From: Zygnema cylindricum
Lineage: Eukaryota; Streptophyta; Zygnematophyceae; Zygnematales; Zygnemataceae
Direction: 5' to 3'
Length of the DNA stretch: 64,000 nt
NCBI GenBank assembly: GCA_037447655.1
Contig: JBBHKE010000376.1
Coordinates: 1-64,000 of the forward strand
The translations under genes and the position numbers were made by a program. The notes beneath the pieces were generated by a model. The model worked only from the letters and a program-made list of their open reading frames with translations. It was not told the origin of the DNA and ran no database searches. Numbering within the stretch: the first letter of the stretch is position 1; each line of letters begins with the position of its first letter. Shown piece after piece: positions 33,470 through 44,709 of the stretch.

Positions 33470-34769
33470 AGAAGAGGCGAAAATCCTAGAGGAAGAGGGG
33501 GAAGAGGACATGAAAGGGCTGGAGATCTCCTTCCCAGCCCGGATATTCAGATCCGACCAATTTTGCGTTTTTTTAGTGCAGCAATCTCGATGACATGGTG
33601 GCTTCTTGCCCAGATGAGGAGCGTCAATGTCATTTTTGCGGGAAATGGGGCCATATTAGCCCCCAGTGTTTTTCAAAGGCTGAAAATAGAGGAGCCAACC
33701 GTAGAGGAGACGGCGGCGGCCGATAAGGTGGACGCGGCAACGGTCATCTTGGCGGCCCCGGTGGTCATGGAGGCCGCCATGGAAGAGGAGGAGGACACTT
33801 TATGGGTGACGATTACTTTGAGGGAGGCGACGAAGAGCAAATATTTTCCGCCCTTAACCTATTGCTTGATCTTTTGACACATTCTACACTACACGAAAAA
33901 GAGTGCATTATTGACACTGGAGCGTCACATAACATTTGTACTGACGCTTCACTCTTTGACGATTTTTGTGACCTCACGGTACCAAAATGAATCACTGTTG
34001 TACGTGGACAAGTGAGTTCGATAAGTATCGTGGGTACTGTAAAAATTGGATTTGCCAAGATTAGACTCACGTGGGGTAGAAAAAGTTACGCAAATTCAAT
34101 TAACAAATGTTTTGTACTTACCTAAAGGATCAGTGAACCTTCTCAGTGTACCGCAGATTTAGTGAGCGGGCGGCAACATACTTGCGTACAGAGACTCCAC
34201 AATAAAAATTGTACGATCGGATGTGTACAAATAGGTGAAGGAGAAGTCACGGATTTTATGCATAGTCGCCTAAAATGGCGTCGGCCAAAATTCCCCCCAA
34301 ATTCTAATGGTATTTTTTCGCAAAACTTTGAGTTGAAAGGCCATTTAACCTTGTGGCACCACTGGATGTCTCACACATACGAGACGAGTTTACGACGGAT
34401 GATAAAAAATGTAAGCGTGCGGGAAATGGACTTGGCGTCGGGGCAAAAATTTAATGGGTGTGAAGAGTGTAGTAAGGGGAGACAAATCTGAAAGCTACAT
34501 CCGGCTAAGGGTCCCATGCATCGATCTAAGCATCCGCTTGATCTAGTGCAAATTGATTTATGTGGGGACGTGAAACCAAAGACGATTGGTGGAAACAAAT
34601 ATATTATGGTGGTGGTGGACGACTTCTCTCGCTTCACATGGGAAATATTACTAAAACACAAATTCGAAACTTTTTTACATTTTCAAGAGCAGTATGTGAT
34701 GGCCGAAAGGGAATGTGAGAGAAAGTTAAAATCTATTAGATCGGATAATGGAGGGGAATTTATTGCTTT
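33470..34769 (+). pseudogene. Copia V-B gag end, protease and integrase N-terminus
   Basis: A zinc-knuckle segment homologous to 27579-27620 lies at about 33630-33670. It is followed by an expanded Gly/Ala-coding repeat, then protease CIIDTGASHNIC (33900-33935). The zinc finger (LTLWHHWMSHTYETSL and CEECSKGRQ, then a stop) and integrase start (DLCGDVKPKTIGG, RSDNGGEF) follow. Y2 is inserted at 34770 right after this Asp motif. Compared with V-A it retains about 100 bp deleted there. Confidence 0.85.
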
Positions 34770-35675
34770 TGTTGAAAAGAGGTAATTAGTATTTCACTTC
34801 CCTGTTTTAGTTTTGCTTTAAAGAAAGAGAGTGAGGATCAAAGGCGCGCCATGGCTGCCGCCATATTTAGAAAGTGGCAGTTTTTCAAGTAAAGGGTATT
34901 TTACTAAAATGATGCCTAAGTCTAGATTTGAACCTATGACCTCTAAAGTCTCTATAGCCTAACGCCTTAACCATTTAGGCGTTACGAAACGATACACGTG
35001 ACGGGTTTTATAAATACATAAACATTAACGCAACAGTTAATTAACAGCATACTAACCTAAAGGAGCAATTTCTGCATGTACGCAAATCTAAACCGTGTAA
35101 AATATGTTTTGATCGGACGGCCGACATTATAGCCGACACGCGAAGTGAGCTTTTTGGCGGCATACGGAGATAGCGTCACGCGGTGCCACGTGGCGCCACA
35201 TTATTTGATACCGGAAAAGATGGGAGGAGGAACCATGGCTTCCGATTTGACATGTGTCACCTTGTAGACCTTGTCGTACAATGGTCGTACAATAAGTACA
35301 TCGCCCATTGTACCTTCTTGTACTATATAGTGTTCCTATTGGACTAGGGTTTAGTAGTAGGTAGTCGTGAGTAGGCAGACCAAGACTTAGTGATATTTAG
35401 GTACCTCTCTCTAATAAGAGAACTTGCAACTATAAAGGTCATCTTTGACCAACCATAACGTACTGCTCAGGGGAGCAAATTCAGTGATTCTTTTTGCGTT
35501 TGACTCAAGGGAGTCTTGTCATCACAGGGGTGAGAGTGGTCAGAATATTTGTGTGCCTGGGCGGCGCTTATTCAGCGGGAAAGTAGAAGGGGAAAATATT
35601 ATCCTAGAGGCTTTCCATAGGTTGGCTTTACATAGGCTGCTCATTCTGTGGGTCAATGGAGACCACAGAATTTTA
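34770..35675 (+). mobile_element. Solo LTR Y2, 906 bp, TSD GCTTT
   Basis: The insert begins TGTTGAAAAG, ends ACAGAATTTTA (CA mutated to TA) and is flanked by GCTTT (34765-34769 and 35676-35680). V-A shows the uninterrupted site (ttgcttttgatcc). Its right part matches solo LTR Y1 (minus, 41872-40636) and the R/U5-like part of X LTRs (actgctcaggggagcaaattc). Confidence 0.88.
34914..34980 (-). other. tRNA-like sequence with A and B boxes, antisense in LTR Y2
   Basis: On the minus strand there is an A-box-like TGGTTAAGGCG (34973-34963) and a B box GGTTCAAATC (34934-34925). Flanking GCCTAAA and CTTAGGC could pair as an acceptor stem. It resembles a degenerate Ser/Leu tRNA. The anticodon arm does not fold, so this is not a functional tRNA gene. 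Confidence 0.55.
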
Positions 35676-37460
35676 GCTTTTGATCCTTATTCTAAAGTGT
35701 GGGGAATTTCTCACCAATATACTGTATCTTACTCACCGTAATCAAATGGCGTTGCGGAAAGGGAGAACCGCACTCTTTAAGAGATGGTACGATCCATGGT
35801 ACACGGATCGGGAAAGAGCATTTATTTATGGGGCGATGCAATTTTGACGGCAAATTATATTTGCAATCGGAGGATTACATCGGTTTCGGATGATAAAACT
35901 CCGTACGAATTGTGGTATGGCCGAAAACCTACTCTTCACCGCATTCGGATTTGGGGATGTTGTGCATCGATTTATATTCAAGCACAAAAGAGAAAAGGAA
36001 AATTTGCATCAAGAAGTTGGAGTGGTTATTTTGTGGGGTATAGCAATAAAGGGAGTATTTATCAAGTTTATGATCCCATTCGGAATGTCATTGAGGAATC
36101 AAGGAATGTGGATTTTCACGAGGATTTATTATCCACAATCTCTCTATCCTTCAAACGTCATTCTAATCTTGATTTTCATGAGGAATTTGAAATTTGTGAT
36201 CTTCGTGACATTGAGGGTTCAGATTCGAAAACTGATCCGGAATCCACCTCCAATGTTAAGAGGGGGAAAGATAAAATTGTGGAAAATGTAAATATTGATA
36301 ACATTGGTGGGGATTCACGAAGCGAAAATTCCCAAATGTCTTCGGACACGAGAAAATCTTCGTCTTCTAAATCGAGTGGACGGAATATCATTGAGGAGGA
36401 ACCGGCAAAGGGGAAAAAGAATTTGAGCCGAGGAGGAGTATGAGAGAGAATAGGGGAAAGAAACCGGCTCGTCTTTCTTTCGATGGTAAGGGATATATTG
36501 AAAATTCTTGTTATTATATTTCAAGGGCTAGGGAGGAGGATTTCTTCTTATAGCAATCATTTTGGGACTATATGTCGGGCGATCCGCAATCGTACATAGA
36601 AGCACAAAATTCATGCAATTGGGAGAATCATTGGAAACCAGAGTGGGAAAAAGAACTTTAATCTATCATCAACAGACGAACATTTGAGGAGGTAAGTTTA
36701 CCGGAAGGTAAAAATACTATTGATGCGAAAGTGGATTTTTAAAACTAAAACTTGTGCATCGGGGGAAATAGTAAAACATAAGGCTCGGCTAGTTTGTAAG
36801 GGCTTTCAACAAAGGGAAGCAGTAGATTATACGGAGACATGCACCGGAAATGAAGTTTGATTCTTTAAGGATGATCATTGCTATTGCCGCTACCGGCAAA
36901 AAGCACATTCACCAAATGGACGTAGAGACGGCGATCTTGAATGGTGATTTAGAGGAGGAGGTTTATATGAAATTTCTGGAGGGAGTAGTGTCGAAGGAGG
37001 GGATGGTATGGCGGCTCCGAAAGTCCTTATACAGACTAAAACAAGCACCGCGGACTTCGTATTTACGATTACACAAGGTCTTTAAAGAATTTGGATTCGT
37101 ACGAACAATTTCAGATTCTAGAGTTTACGTAAAAGGTGAGGGGGAGGATCAAATCAAATTTTTTGTCTACGTGGATGACTTTTTAATAATATTTGCCAAG
37201 TTTACGCGAATTGCGAAATTGAAAGAATACGTGCGTCTACATTTTAAAGTCAAAAATTTAGGGGAGGTACAATGTATTCTTGGAGTGGAAGTTTTAACGT
37301 ACGAAAATAGGGATATTAAATTGTCGCAAGCGCAATATCGTAAAGAAGTACTGACAAAATTTGCTATGTTGGATTCTCAGCCGGTTTTGACACCACTAGA
37401 TTCCAAACTTCAATATCACAAATTTGAGGAGGAGGAGGAGGAGGAGCAACTCATCAAAGC
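35676..37460 (+). pseudogene. Copia V-B integrase C-terminus and reverse transcriptase
   Basis: After Y2, integrase resumes (GISHQYTVSYSP, a stop, then SNGVAERE shifted) and continues to TPYELWYGRKPTLHRIRIWG and FVGYSNKGSIYQVYDP. An acidic/Ser linker to about 36440 leads into RT. The main RT frame is 36850-37527 (HQMDVETAILNGDLEEE, LYRLKQAPRTSYLRL, FFVYVDDFLI). RT is cut at about 37460 at the same aCA junction as V-A. V-A and V-B are around 90-95% alike by eye. Confidence 0.85.
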
Positions 37461-37889
37461 ATATCTCCCCTCATCAAGGCAAAGATGCTCTAAGACGCTA
37501 ATTTTCTACATGTCTACAGATGTTTAATACAAGTTAGTCATATACATGTACTTAAGTGTGATGAGAATAAACGTACAAAATTGTGCCATAACCATACCAT
37601 GAGACAAAACATATAGGAAGAGTCATATGTTTAAACCTCACAAATAGACAAACTATAACTATTGAACGCTATTGTATTGCTGAAATAATGACAAAATTAC
37701 CGATGATTTACAAATGTAAATGGTGTTGGAGACTTTGTAGTCCAGGCTTTCACCAACTACAGTCAAAACTAGTACGAAAAGAAGCTACCCAATTCAAATT
37801 TGATGTTTTACACATATTTCCATATGCAATATAGACATATGTTCCTAAATGCTGATAAGTTGTTTAGCTACATATGCAAAAAAGGCGTG
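37455..37889. other. 3' flank of aCA copy B
   Basis: It corresponds to 21536-21952 and is non-coding. Confidence 0.5.
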
Positions 37890-39118
37890 CTACTGGGTTG
37901 CGCTCCAATAATAAATTTTACTCCCATTGAGAGGCTAAGGGTGACGATGATTTGTTTTGCTGCCCCCGACTCACAACAGATATGGAGTGCATGAAAACTA
38001 TGGCATGTGGAGAAATAAACTCATCACATGAAGTTAGAAAGTATTCCTAAAAGTGGGGATCATAAGGAGCAAAAACACTTGCCGACACAAACAACTTGGA
38101 TTTCCACAATGCTAAAAAAAAACAAAAAAATCATTATATCCATGCAACAATATGGTTTATATATGGAAGGAAGTGCTTACCTGTTTCACCGATAAATACT
38201 GTGGTTTTTGAAGCACATACTAGTGCACTCTTTCATTGCACTTTGGGCTTGTGAGGGATACGGTGTAGTTGTAAAACGCGGTATTGTTGGTTCTCGCAGC
38301 CCCTTTTGGGAAGAGCGCACTTGGATTAAGAAGTGAGTGGACGATGTGTGACGACACGGTTGTGGGTAATTTCGATAAAATTGTTAAAAAATGCAAAAGG
38401 AAAAGGTAAAATAAAAATTAAGTGCAAAGATCATTTGGAATTTGCGAGAATTTAATGTATAGAGAGGCTTGCAGAAAAGAAAAAAACAGTTCAAATTATA
38501 ATTGACATGTCCAGCCAGGTGTTTTGAACATCGTTAGGGTGGTAACGAAGGAGCACCAACACGATAGCGAGTGTATTGGTATTTTTGACATTCTCGTGCA
38601 CAAAGTGGTTTTCCATGGCGGACAAAAGGTCGTTGATTGTGTGCTAGGACGGAACGTGCACATCAAACTGCTTTAAGCGAAAAATGTCTTCAAAAAGTCG
38701 AACTAAGTTCACCGTTTTCTCCTGCGGCACCACCTTTGGAATCTCCCAAAGCCATGGCTGCTGTCAATATCATTTTGTGGAATTTCACAAAGAGAGATCT
38801 TCAAAATAAAAAAATCTTGTCTTTCAACAAACACAACGGAGCAAATACATTATTTTGACAGCAAAGAAATATGGTGGATGCTAGCAATAGTTTAAGAGAA
38901 TTCAATGACTCATTACTTTTTGTTTAAAAACTTTATTTTTTAATATACTTTTTACGATCAAAGAACCCGAAGGACAGCTATTAAGCAAAGGTACCGCACC
39001 GATTTTTTTGGCCAGTATTTAAGATTGTGTAATTGATCCATAACGCGTATCCAAATTTAAATATAGATGTGGTTCCTTTATATACGATATAGGGTGAGGC
39101 GATGTTGATTGGTGATTG
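37890..39118 (-). pseudogene. Alpha carbonic anhydrase copy B, exons 2-5 decayed
   Basis: It aligns with copy A from the stop codon (37892-37890) up to the middle of exon 2 (39118), where an LTR begins; exon 1 is missing. Lesions: a one-base insertion in exon 2 at the NNGHTI motif, the first zinc His changed to Asp (KQFDVHVPS), SEH changed to a stop, the exon-4 acceptor changed from AACAG to AACAA, and the exon-5 acceptor lost (CACAG to CACATG). It is clearly non-functional and more decayed than copy A. Confidence 0.88.
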
Positions 39119-39473
39119 TGTTTATAGGAGTAGGATTATTGGACGACACAATAAAAGACAAAGAGAGTCAAAGCATTTAAAATTGTTTGATCAAAATTGA
39201 TAATTTCATTATGCAACAAGATCCTCTTATTTAACGTGACAAAATGCTAATTATTGTGGATAGTGGTGTACTACGCTACCTAAATTGGATTTGGGCAGCT
39301 ACATAAAGACCAAATCTATTAGGCAAAGTTGAGCGACGAAAAGAAAAGGAAAGAATAAGACTGAAACTAGAATTACAAGACCGCACTTGAATAAGTGGAG
39401 CACGGTTTTGTTTACGTAAGAAAAATGAGACTAAAGTGGACGTATAGAAACATACTAAAAATAACATTTAACA
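39119..39473 (-). repeat. 3' LTR of copia Z/E, about 355 bp
   Basis: On the minus strand a polypurine tract GAGGGGGGG precedes TGTTAAATGTTATTTTTAG at 39473. The LTR ends near TATAAACA (39119), abutting aCA copy B. This LTR type is unlike the X, Y and C/M LTRs. Confidence 0.65.
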
Positions 39474-40407
39474 CCCCCCCCTCAAGCTAAAACTAAAAAG
39501 GAGTATTTTAGATGAAATATAAAGTGTAATTGGAGGAATTAGGAGGAAGGTGGAGGACGAAGGCCGGAGGAGAAAACGATGCTGCTCAAAATGGGGGCAA
39601 TGAAGAGCTTTGGTGAGAAAGTCAGCAACTTGATTTGCAGATTTCACATAGAGAAATTGAAGGGTTCCATCCTCGACACGCTCTTGATAATTGTGATATT
39701 GGATGTTGATGTGCTTGGTGCGCTTGTGGTGAACTGGATTCTTAATCAAAGCAAGGGCACCTTGAGAATCCGAGTAGATGGGAGTTGGTGAGGGTGGAGG
39801 GAAACCAAGATAGGTGAGAAGGGTTCGAAGCCAAACAACTTCCTTAGCGGCATGGCAAACAACCATGTATTCGGCCTCAGTACTAGAGCTAGTTGTAGTA
39901 GGTTGTTTCGTGCAAGTCTAAGAAATATGCCCATTTCCCAAGAAAAAACACAAGCTAGAATGGCAAGAAATGTCATCTTGTGCCCAATCAGAGTCAACAA
40001 AGTCGATGAGGGCAATAGAACCAGAGAAGGAGTAAGTGAGGCAAAAGATATAGTGCCTTGCAGATACCAAAAGACTCGTTTAGCAGCTGCAAGATTATCT
40101 GGAGAAGGTCTCTGAAGAAATATACTAAGTTTTGTAATCGCTGTAGCAATATCTGGCCGAGTTGCTTGTATGGCGTAAATAAGAGAGCCCGCCATGGAGC
40201 GGTAAGTGGCATGGAGAGGAGGGGAGAGGAGGGTGTCGGTGGCGGGGACGAGAGGCGAAATAGTATCCAAGGGGGTGGAGATAGAAGAGCAATTGGTCAT
40301 ACCCAAACGGCCATAGAGATTAGAGATAAAGGTTTCTTGGGAGAGGCAAAGAGTCTTAATAGAGCAATTTCAAAGGACTTGGATTCCAAGGTAGTATGTG
40401 AGTTCAC
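39474..40407 (-). pseudogene. Copia Z/E RT end and RNase H (3' part)
   Basis: From 40407 the minus strand reads LTYYLGIQVL, then a stop, KTLCLSQETFISNLYGRLGM and AGSLIYAIQATRPDIATAI. RNase H has IYSDSQGALALIKNPVHHKRTKH with frameshifts and ends at SLRGGC just before the LTR. It continues the RT that breaks off at 52148: both sides share the duplication GTGAA (minus; TTCAC plus) around X2. Confidence 0.85.
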
Positions 40408-42714
40408 TGAAACTCTGAGACCTCCATAAGTCCTCAGAGTGGACAGCTTCCAAGAAGCCTCTAGGATAACCTTGACCCCTTTGTGTTTCAGCAAGAACAA
40501 CTACCACCCTAGCAAACAAAAACTTTGACCAACTTCACCTCTATGAAGGAAAGACTCCCATGAGTCGATATCAAAAAGAATCCCTGAATTTTCTCCCCTG
40601 AACAGTAAGTTATGGAGGGTCAAAATTGACCTTTTTGAAATTCTATGGGCTCCATTGCCCACAGAATTCGCAGATCCAAAAGAAGCTAATCTAGATAGTG
40701 CCGACTCCAAGTTGATATAAACCCAAATGAATGATCCCTTGATAATCAAAACCCCAATACAACTTCACCATTGTGAAGATAAGACCTTGTGTGTGCTCAG
40801 TTCCACCACAGAATGCAAAGCTTGAATATGTGTTTTGGACAGTATTCCCCACTTTGACTTTCCCACTGAATAAGTGCCACCCTGACACGCAAAAACCTCT
40901 GACCGACTACACCACTGTGTAGCTTGGACTCTCTTGAGTCCGCAGCAAAAAGAATCACTGAATTTGCTCACCCGAGCATTAAGTTATGGCTGGTCAAAGA
41001 TGACCTTTATAGTTACAAGCTCTCTTAGAGAGAGAGGTACCTAAATATCACTAAGTCTTAGTCTGCTTACTCACGACTACCTACTACTAAACCCTAGTCC
41101 AATAGGAACACTATATAGTACAAGAAGGTACAATGGGCGATGTACTTATTGTACGACCATTGTACGACAAGGTCTACAAGGTGACACCTGTCAAATCGGA
41201 AGCCATGGTTCCTCCTCCCATCTTCTCCGATATCAAATAATGTGGCGCCACGTGGCACCGCGTGACGCGATCTCCTTATGCCGCCAAAATCTCACTTCGC
41301 GTGGCGGGTATAATGTCGGCCGTCTGATCAAAACATATTTTACACGGTTTAGATTTGCGTACATGCAGGAATTGCTCCTTTTGGTTAGTCGTTTGTTAAT
41401 TAGTTGTTTTGTTAATGTTTATGTATTTATATAACCGGTCGGGTGTATCGTTTCGATAACGCCTTATTGGTTAAGGCTTACCTCTACAAACATAACCACA
41501 GACCATGGTTCAAATCTAGTCTAGAGCAGTTTTTGGTTGTGTTAGTTTGTTAGAACTCTCTACTTCTACACGTATAAATACCTATTATACCCAACATATC
41601 CCATCGTTGACTCTAAGCTATAGGTTAAAGCTAACGGCTGTAAAGGGTTATAGGTGCTAGGATCAAATCCTAATTCTCGCAATCCTCTTTTGCTACAAAC
41701 TACGAATCAGCCTATCCCCTTTAGACAACCATGGCACTAGCTCTCTCTCTGGTCTTCAGTGACTGCAACAAGTATGGGGACCGGAGAGATTTGAGCAAGA
41801 AGCATGCTGCCTTTGTTGACTTACTCTATTTATTTTTCCAATAGAGACCTAGTAAATGCATAAATTTCAACACTTTTACAAAGAAGATCTCTGGGGGAGA
41901 GGGTCCTATCTACAAATTTTTCTAAGTCCTATATCTCTCACAAACTCTATCTACTAGTGTACGACACCAATCATATTAAACTGTCGTACATAAAATTACA
42001 GCCGCTTGTGTAATTTATGTTCGGAAATTGTACGACATGGCCTAAAAATCGACACATGTCATATTCGGATTCGGTGTCATAATCCGCGGAGATACCGCGA
42101 TCCAACGCAATTTCGCCACATGTCATCCGATGTGGCGATGACCATAAACCGCCAAGAATCTCTTCCGCAATCTTGGCTTTCTTCCCAGTCGTCCGATTAA
42201 ATGTAGATTTCAATCGGAGCCGTCATAAATACATGCGCGGTATTTGTTTCGTAAAAGAAACAAAATACGCGATACTTGTTTGTTGTCCATACCGTAATCC
42301 GTACGTTTACATAACGGTTTCTATGAAACCGTAAACATCCGCAATTAAATGAATTTTCCGACGTCGTAACATATAAATACGAATCACACCTAATCGTATA
42401 TATCAGAACTTCTATACTTAACGGCTAAGGCTACCGGGTACCGGCGCTTTGAAGGTCGGCAGGTGCCAGGATCAAATCCTTTCACCAACATATAACTTTT
42501 AGTAAATAAACCTTCCTACCTGTAAATAGAATAATCTATTTCCCGTAAACCTCTAGATAGCCCAGATAGCCATGGCTCTAGCTTCCTCTCCAACTTCTTA
42601 GTGACGGTAACAAGTGTGAGAGTATAAGAGAGAAGTTAGAGGCAGACTTCCTCGGCTTCTTTCAATATTCCAATTTAGACCTAGAAAATAATGAAATAAC
42701 CATCGATTTCTACA
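40408..42714 (-). mobile_element. X2 3' LTR, split by solo LTR Y1
   Basis: The LTR starts TGTAGAAATCGATGG at 42714 after the X2 polypurine tract. It runs to 41878, is interrupted by Y1 (41872-40636, with the CTTTT repeat on both sides), and resumes at 40635 to end TTTCA at 40408. The next five bases, TTCAC (40403-40407), repeat at 52143-52147 on the other side of X2. A tRNA-like stretch lies antisense at about 42417-42488. Confidence 0.85.
40636..41872 (-). mobile_element. Solo LTR Y1, 1237 bp, TSD AAAAG
   Basis: Minus strand TGTTGAAATTTATGC...ATAGAATTTCA is flanked by CTTTT on the plus strand (40631-40635 and 41873-41877). Joining the flanks restores the X LTR sequence (tacaaaaggtc). No internal domain is present. 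On the plus strand (antisense) an A-box-like TTGGTTAAGGC (41467-41477) and a B box GGTTCAAATC (41508-41517) occur, as in Y2. Confidence 0.88.
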
Positions 42715-42715
42715 C

Positions 42716-43048
42716 TCCCTTTTTTTTCCAGTCAATCTTTAATCTCAGACCACACTTCTCCTTGCAGAAACTTAGTTTGGGGGAAGGCAAAGGTTTGGTC
42801 ATCATATCTGCTACCATCTCGCTATTTGGTAGGTACTCTAAACTGATTATTTTGTTTTCTACTTTCTCTCTAGAAAAGCTGAGTCTAATATCCATGTGTT
42901 TAGCTTTAAAATAATGTTTAGGATTGGCAGAAATAGCGATTGCAACCTGATTATCACAAAAAAAAAATTGCACACCACTCTTAAGGTGACCAAGCTCACC
43001 AAGCAAAGACTTGACCAACATCAATTCTTTTGGAGCAAAGCGAGAGGC
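42716..43048 (-). pseudogene. Copia X2 RNase H 3' part
   Basis: The minus strand reads SRFAPKELMLVKSLLGELGHL, CDNQVAIAISANPKHYFKAKH and MVADMMTKPLPSPKLSF, and ends before the 3' LTR. It continues from the X2 pol segment that stops at 49499; X1 is inserted between them with duplication GAGGC. Confidence 0.88.
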
Positions 43049-44097
43049 TGTAGAAACTAATGGTTCTAAAGTATTTTCTAGGTCTGAAAAGAAATAAAGA
43101 AACCGAGGCAGTTTATCTCTAACTTCTCTCTCCAACTCTCAAACTTGTTGCAGTCACTGAGAAATTGGAGAGGAAGCTAGAGCCATGGCTACCTAGGCTA
43201 TCCTGAGTTTTACGGGAAATTTGTATTAGTTAGGGTTTATTTATTTAAAAGGTATGTGCCGGCGACAGGAATTGATCCTTGTACCTACCGGCCGGCAGAC
43301 AAGAAATAGCCGGTAGCCTTAGGCGTTAAGTATAGGATTAGTGTTACGTAGTATATAGTTTGATAATTATTTAAATATGTATACGTACGATATTTCATTT
43401 AACTGTAATAGATTACGGGATACATAGATCTGGTAATATATAAAGTACGGATTACTGTACGGACTAGAAATCAATACCGCGCATTTGTTTCGTAAGTGAA
43501 ACAAATACCGCGCATGTATTTTCTACGGCTACGATTAAATCCGAATTTAATCGGACGACCGCAATTAGCGCCGAGATCGCGGAGGAAAATTTCGGCGGTT
43601 TGTGGCCATCGCCACATCAGATGACGTGTGGCGAAATTACATTGGATCGTGGAATCTCAGGAGATTATGGCACCGAATCCGGATATGACATGTGTCGACA
43701 TTTAGGCCATGTCGTACAATGTCCGTACCTAAAGTACACCGGCAACTGTACTTTTGCATACGGAACTCAATTCTGATTGGTTTCGTACATCAGTAGATAG
43801 AGTCTCTGAGAGAGATAGAACTTAGAAAAATTAGAAGATAGGACCCTCTCTCCCAGAGAGCTTCTGTACAAAAGGTCAACTTTGACCCTCCATAACTTAC
43901 TGCTCAGGGAAGCAAATTCAGAGAATCTTTTTGCTATCGACTCAAGGGAGTCTTGCCTTCACAAGGGTGCAGGTGGTCAGGGTTTTTGTCTGCCAGGTTG
44001 GCAGTTCTTTTTCCTGAAACACATAGGGGTCAGGATTATCCTAGAGGCTTCTTGGAAGCTGTCAACTCTGAAGACTTATGGAGGTATCAGAGTTTCA
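43049..44097 (+). repeat. X1 5' LTR
   Basis: TGTAGAAACTAATGG...CAGAGTTTCA, 1049 bp. The last 20 bp contain an ATG (44078) in frame with gag. A tRNA-like antisense stretch (TAACGCCTAAGGC and GGATCAATTCC on the minus strand) lies at 43262-43333. Short palindromes such as gtttcgtaagtgaaac occur near 43486. Confidence 0.92.
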
Positions 44098-44700
44098 GGT
44101 TATGGGCCCACCCTCTAGGGTACCAATCTTTAATGGAACTGGCTTCATATACTGGGAAAGTATGATGATAGGAGCTTTATGCGAAAAAAGGTTTTGGGGG
44201 ATAGTGAGTGGACGGTTGGGGCGTCCATCAAGTCTTGGAATTCCTCCAGGGTTTGGAGGAACCAGATTCACCAGGAAAGAGGTTCCACCTTCGACGGCGG
44301 AAACAAAAGAAGGAGAGGTGGTGGACAAAGGAAAGGAGAAGGAGACGACCACACCAATAACAACTGGTTCGACGTTCATGTCACCTATTCCGAGGAATGA
44401 GGAGAATGATACTGAAACCTGAACTTCAACAATATGGCGGCAAAGCACTTCATCCTACGCCATCTCACTCAAGGACTTGCATGTCCTCATTTGCAGGTAA
44501 AAAGGGCATCCGATCTTTGGATGGCTCTCATAGAGATGTACCAAAGTGGTACGATTCAGCAATAACAGTTGGCTGATCAAAAAGTTAAGGAGTATGTATA
44601 CAAAGGGGGAAATATGTTGGATTTATGCAATGAGCTTGCTACACTCTTCATGGAGCTAGAGAGTGCGGGAAAAGATTTTAGTGAAAAATAAAGGGTTAAT
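44078..44700 (+). pseudogene. Copia X1 gag N-terminal half
   Basis: Two in-frame starts exist: ATG 44078 inside the LTR and ATG 44102 inside the primer site (MGPPSRVPIFNGTGFIYW). The frame runs through a Lys/Glu-rich segment (EGEVVDKGKEKE) to a frameshift/stop at 44420-44422, where X3 keeps reading NDTETWVFNNM. The remaining gag (RHLTQGLACPHLQ, MELESAGKDFSEK) is in the shifted frame to about 44690. Confidence 0.85.
44098..44112 (+). promoter_or_regulatory. X1 primer binding site, complementary to tRNA-iMet anticodon arm
   Basis: GGTTATGGGCCCACC begins at the first base after the LTR. As I recall plant initiator tRNA-Met, it is a perfect 15-nt complement of nucleotides 25-39 (GGUGGGCCCAUAACC). 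Position 39 is where Drosophila copia primer fragments end. X3 has the same site with one change (AGTTATGGGCCCACC, 55614-55600, minus). The ATG inside the site (44102-44104) is in frame with gag. Confidence 0.78.
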
Positions 44701-44709
44701 TGTTAACTG

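Noticed and set aside
34914-34980. Functional tRNA gene
   Set aside because: The anticodon stem does not pair and the acceptor is imperfect; it is only a tRNA-like remnant in an LTR.
44083-44092. GGTATCAGAG resembling the classical plant copia primer site
   Set aside because: It lies inside the LTR (present as ggtctcagag in the 3' LTR and in X3), and the target duplication after the 3' LTR places the LTR end 5 bp later. Probably coincidence.
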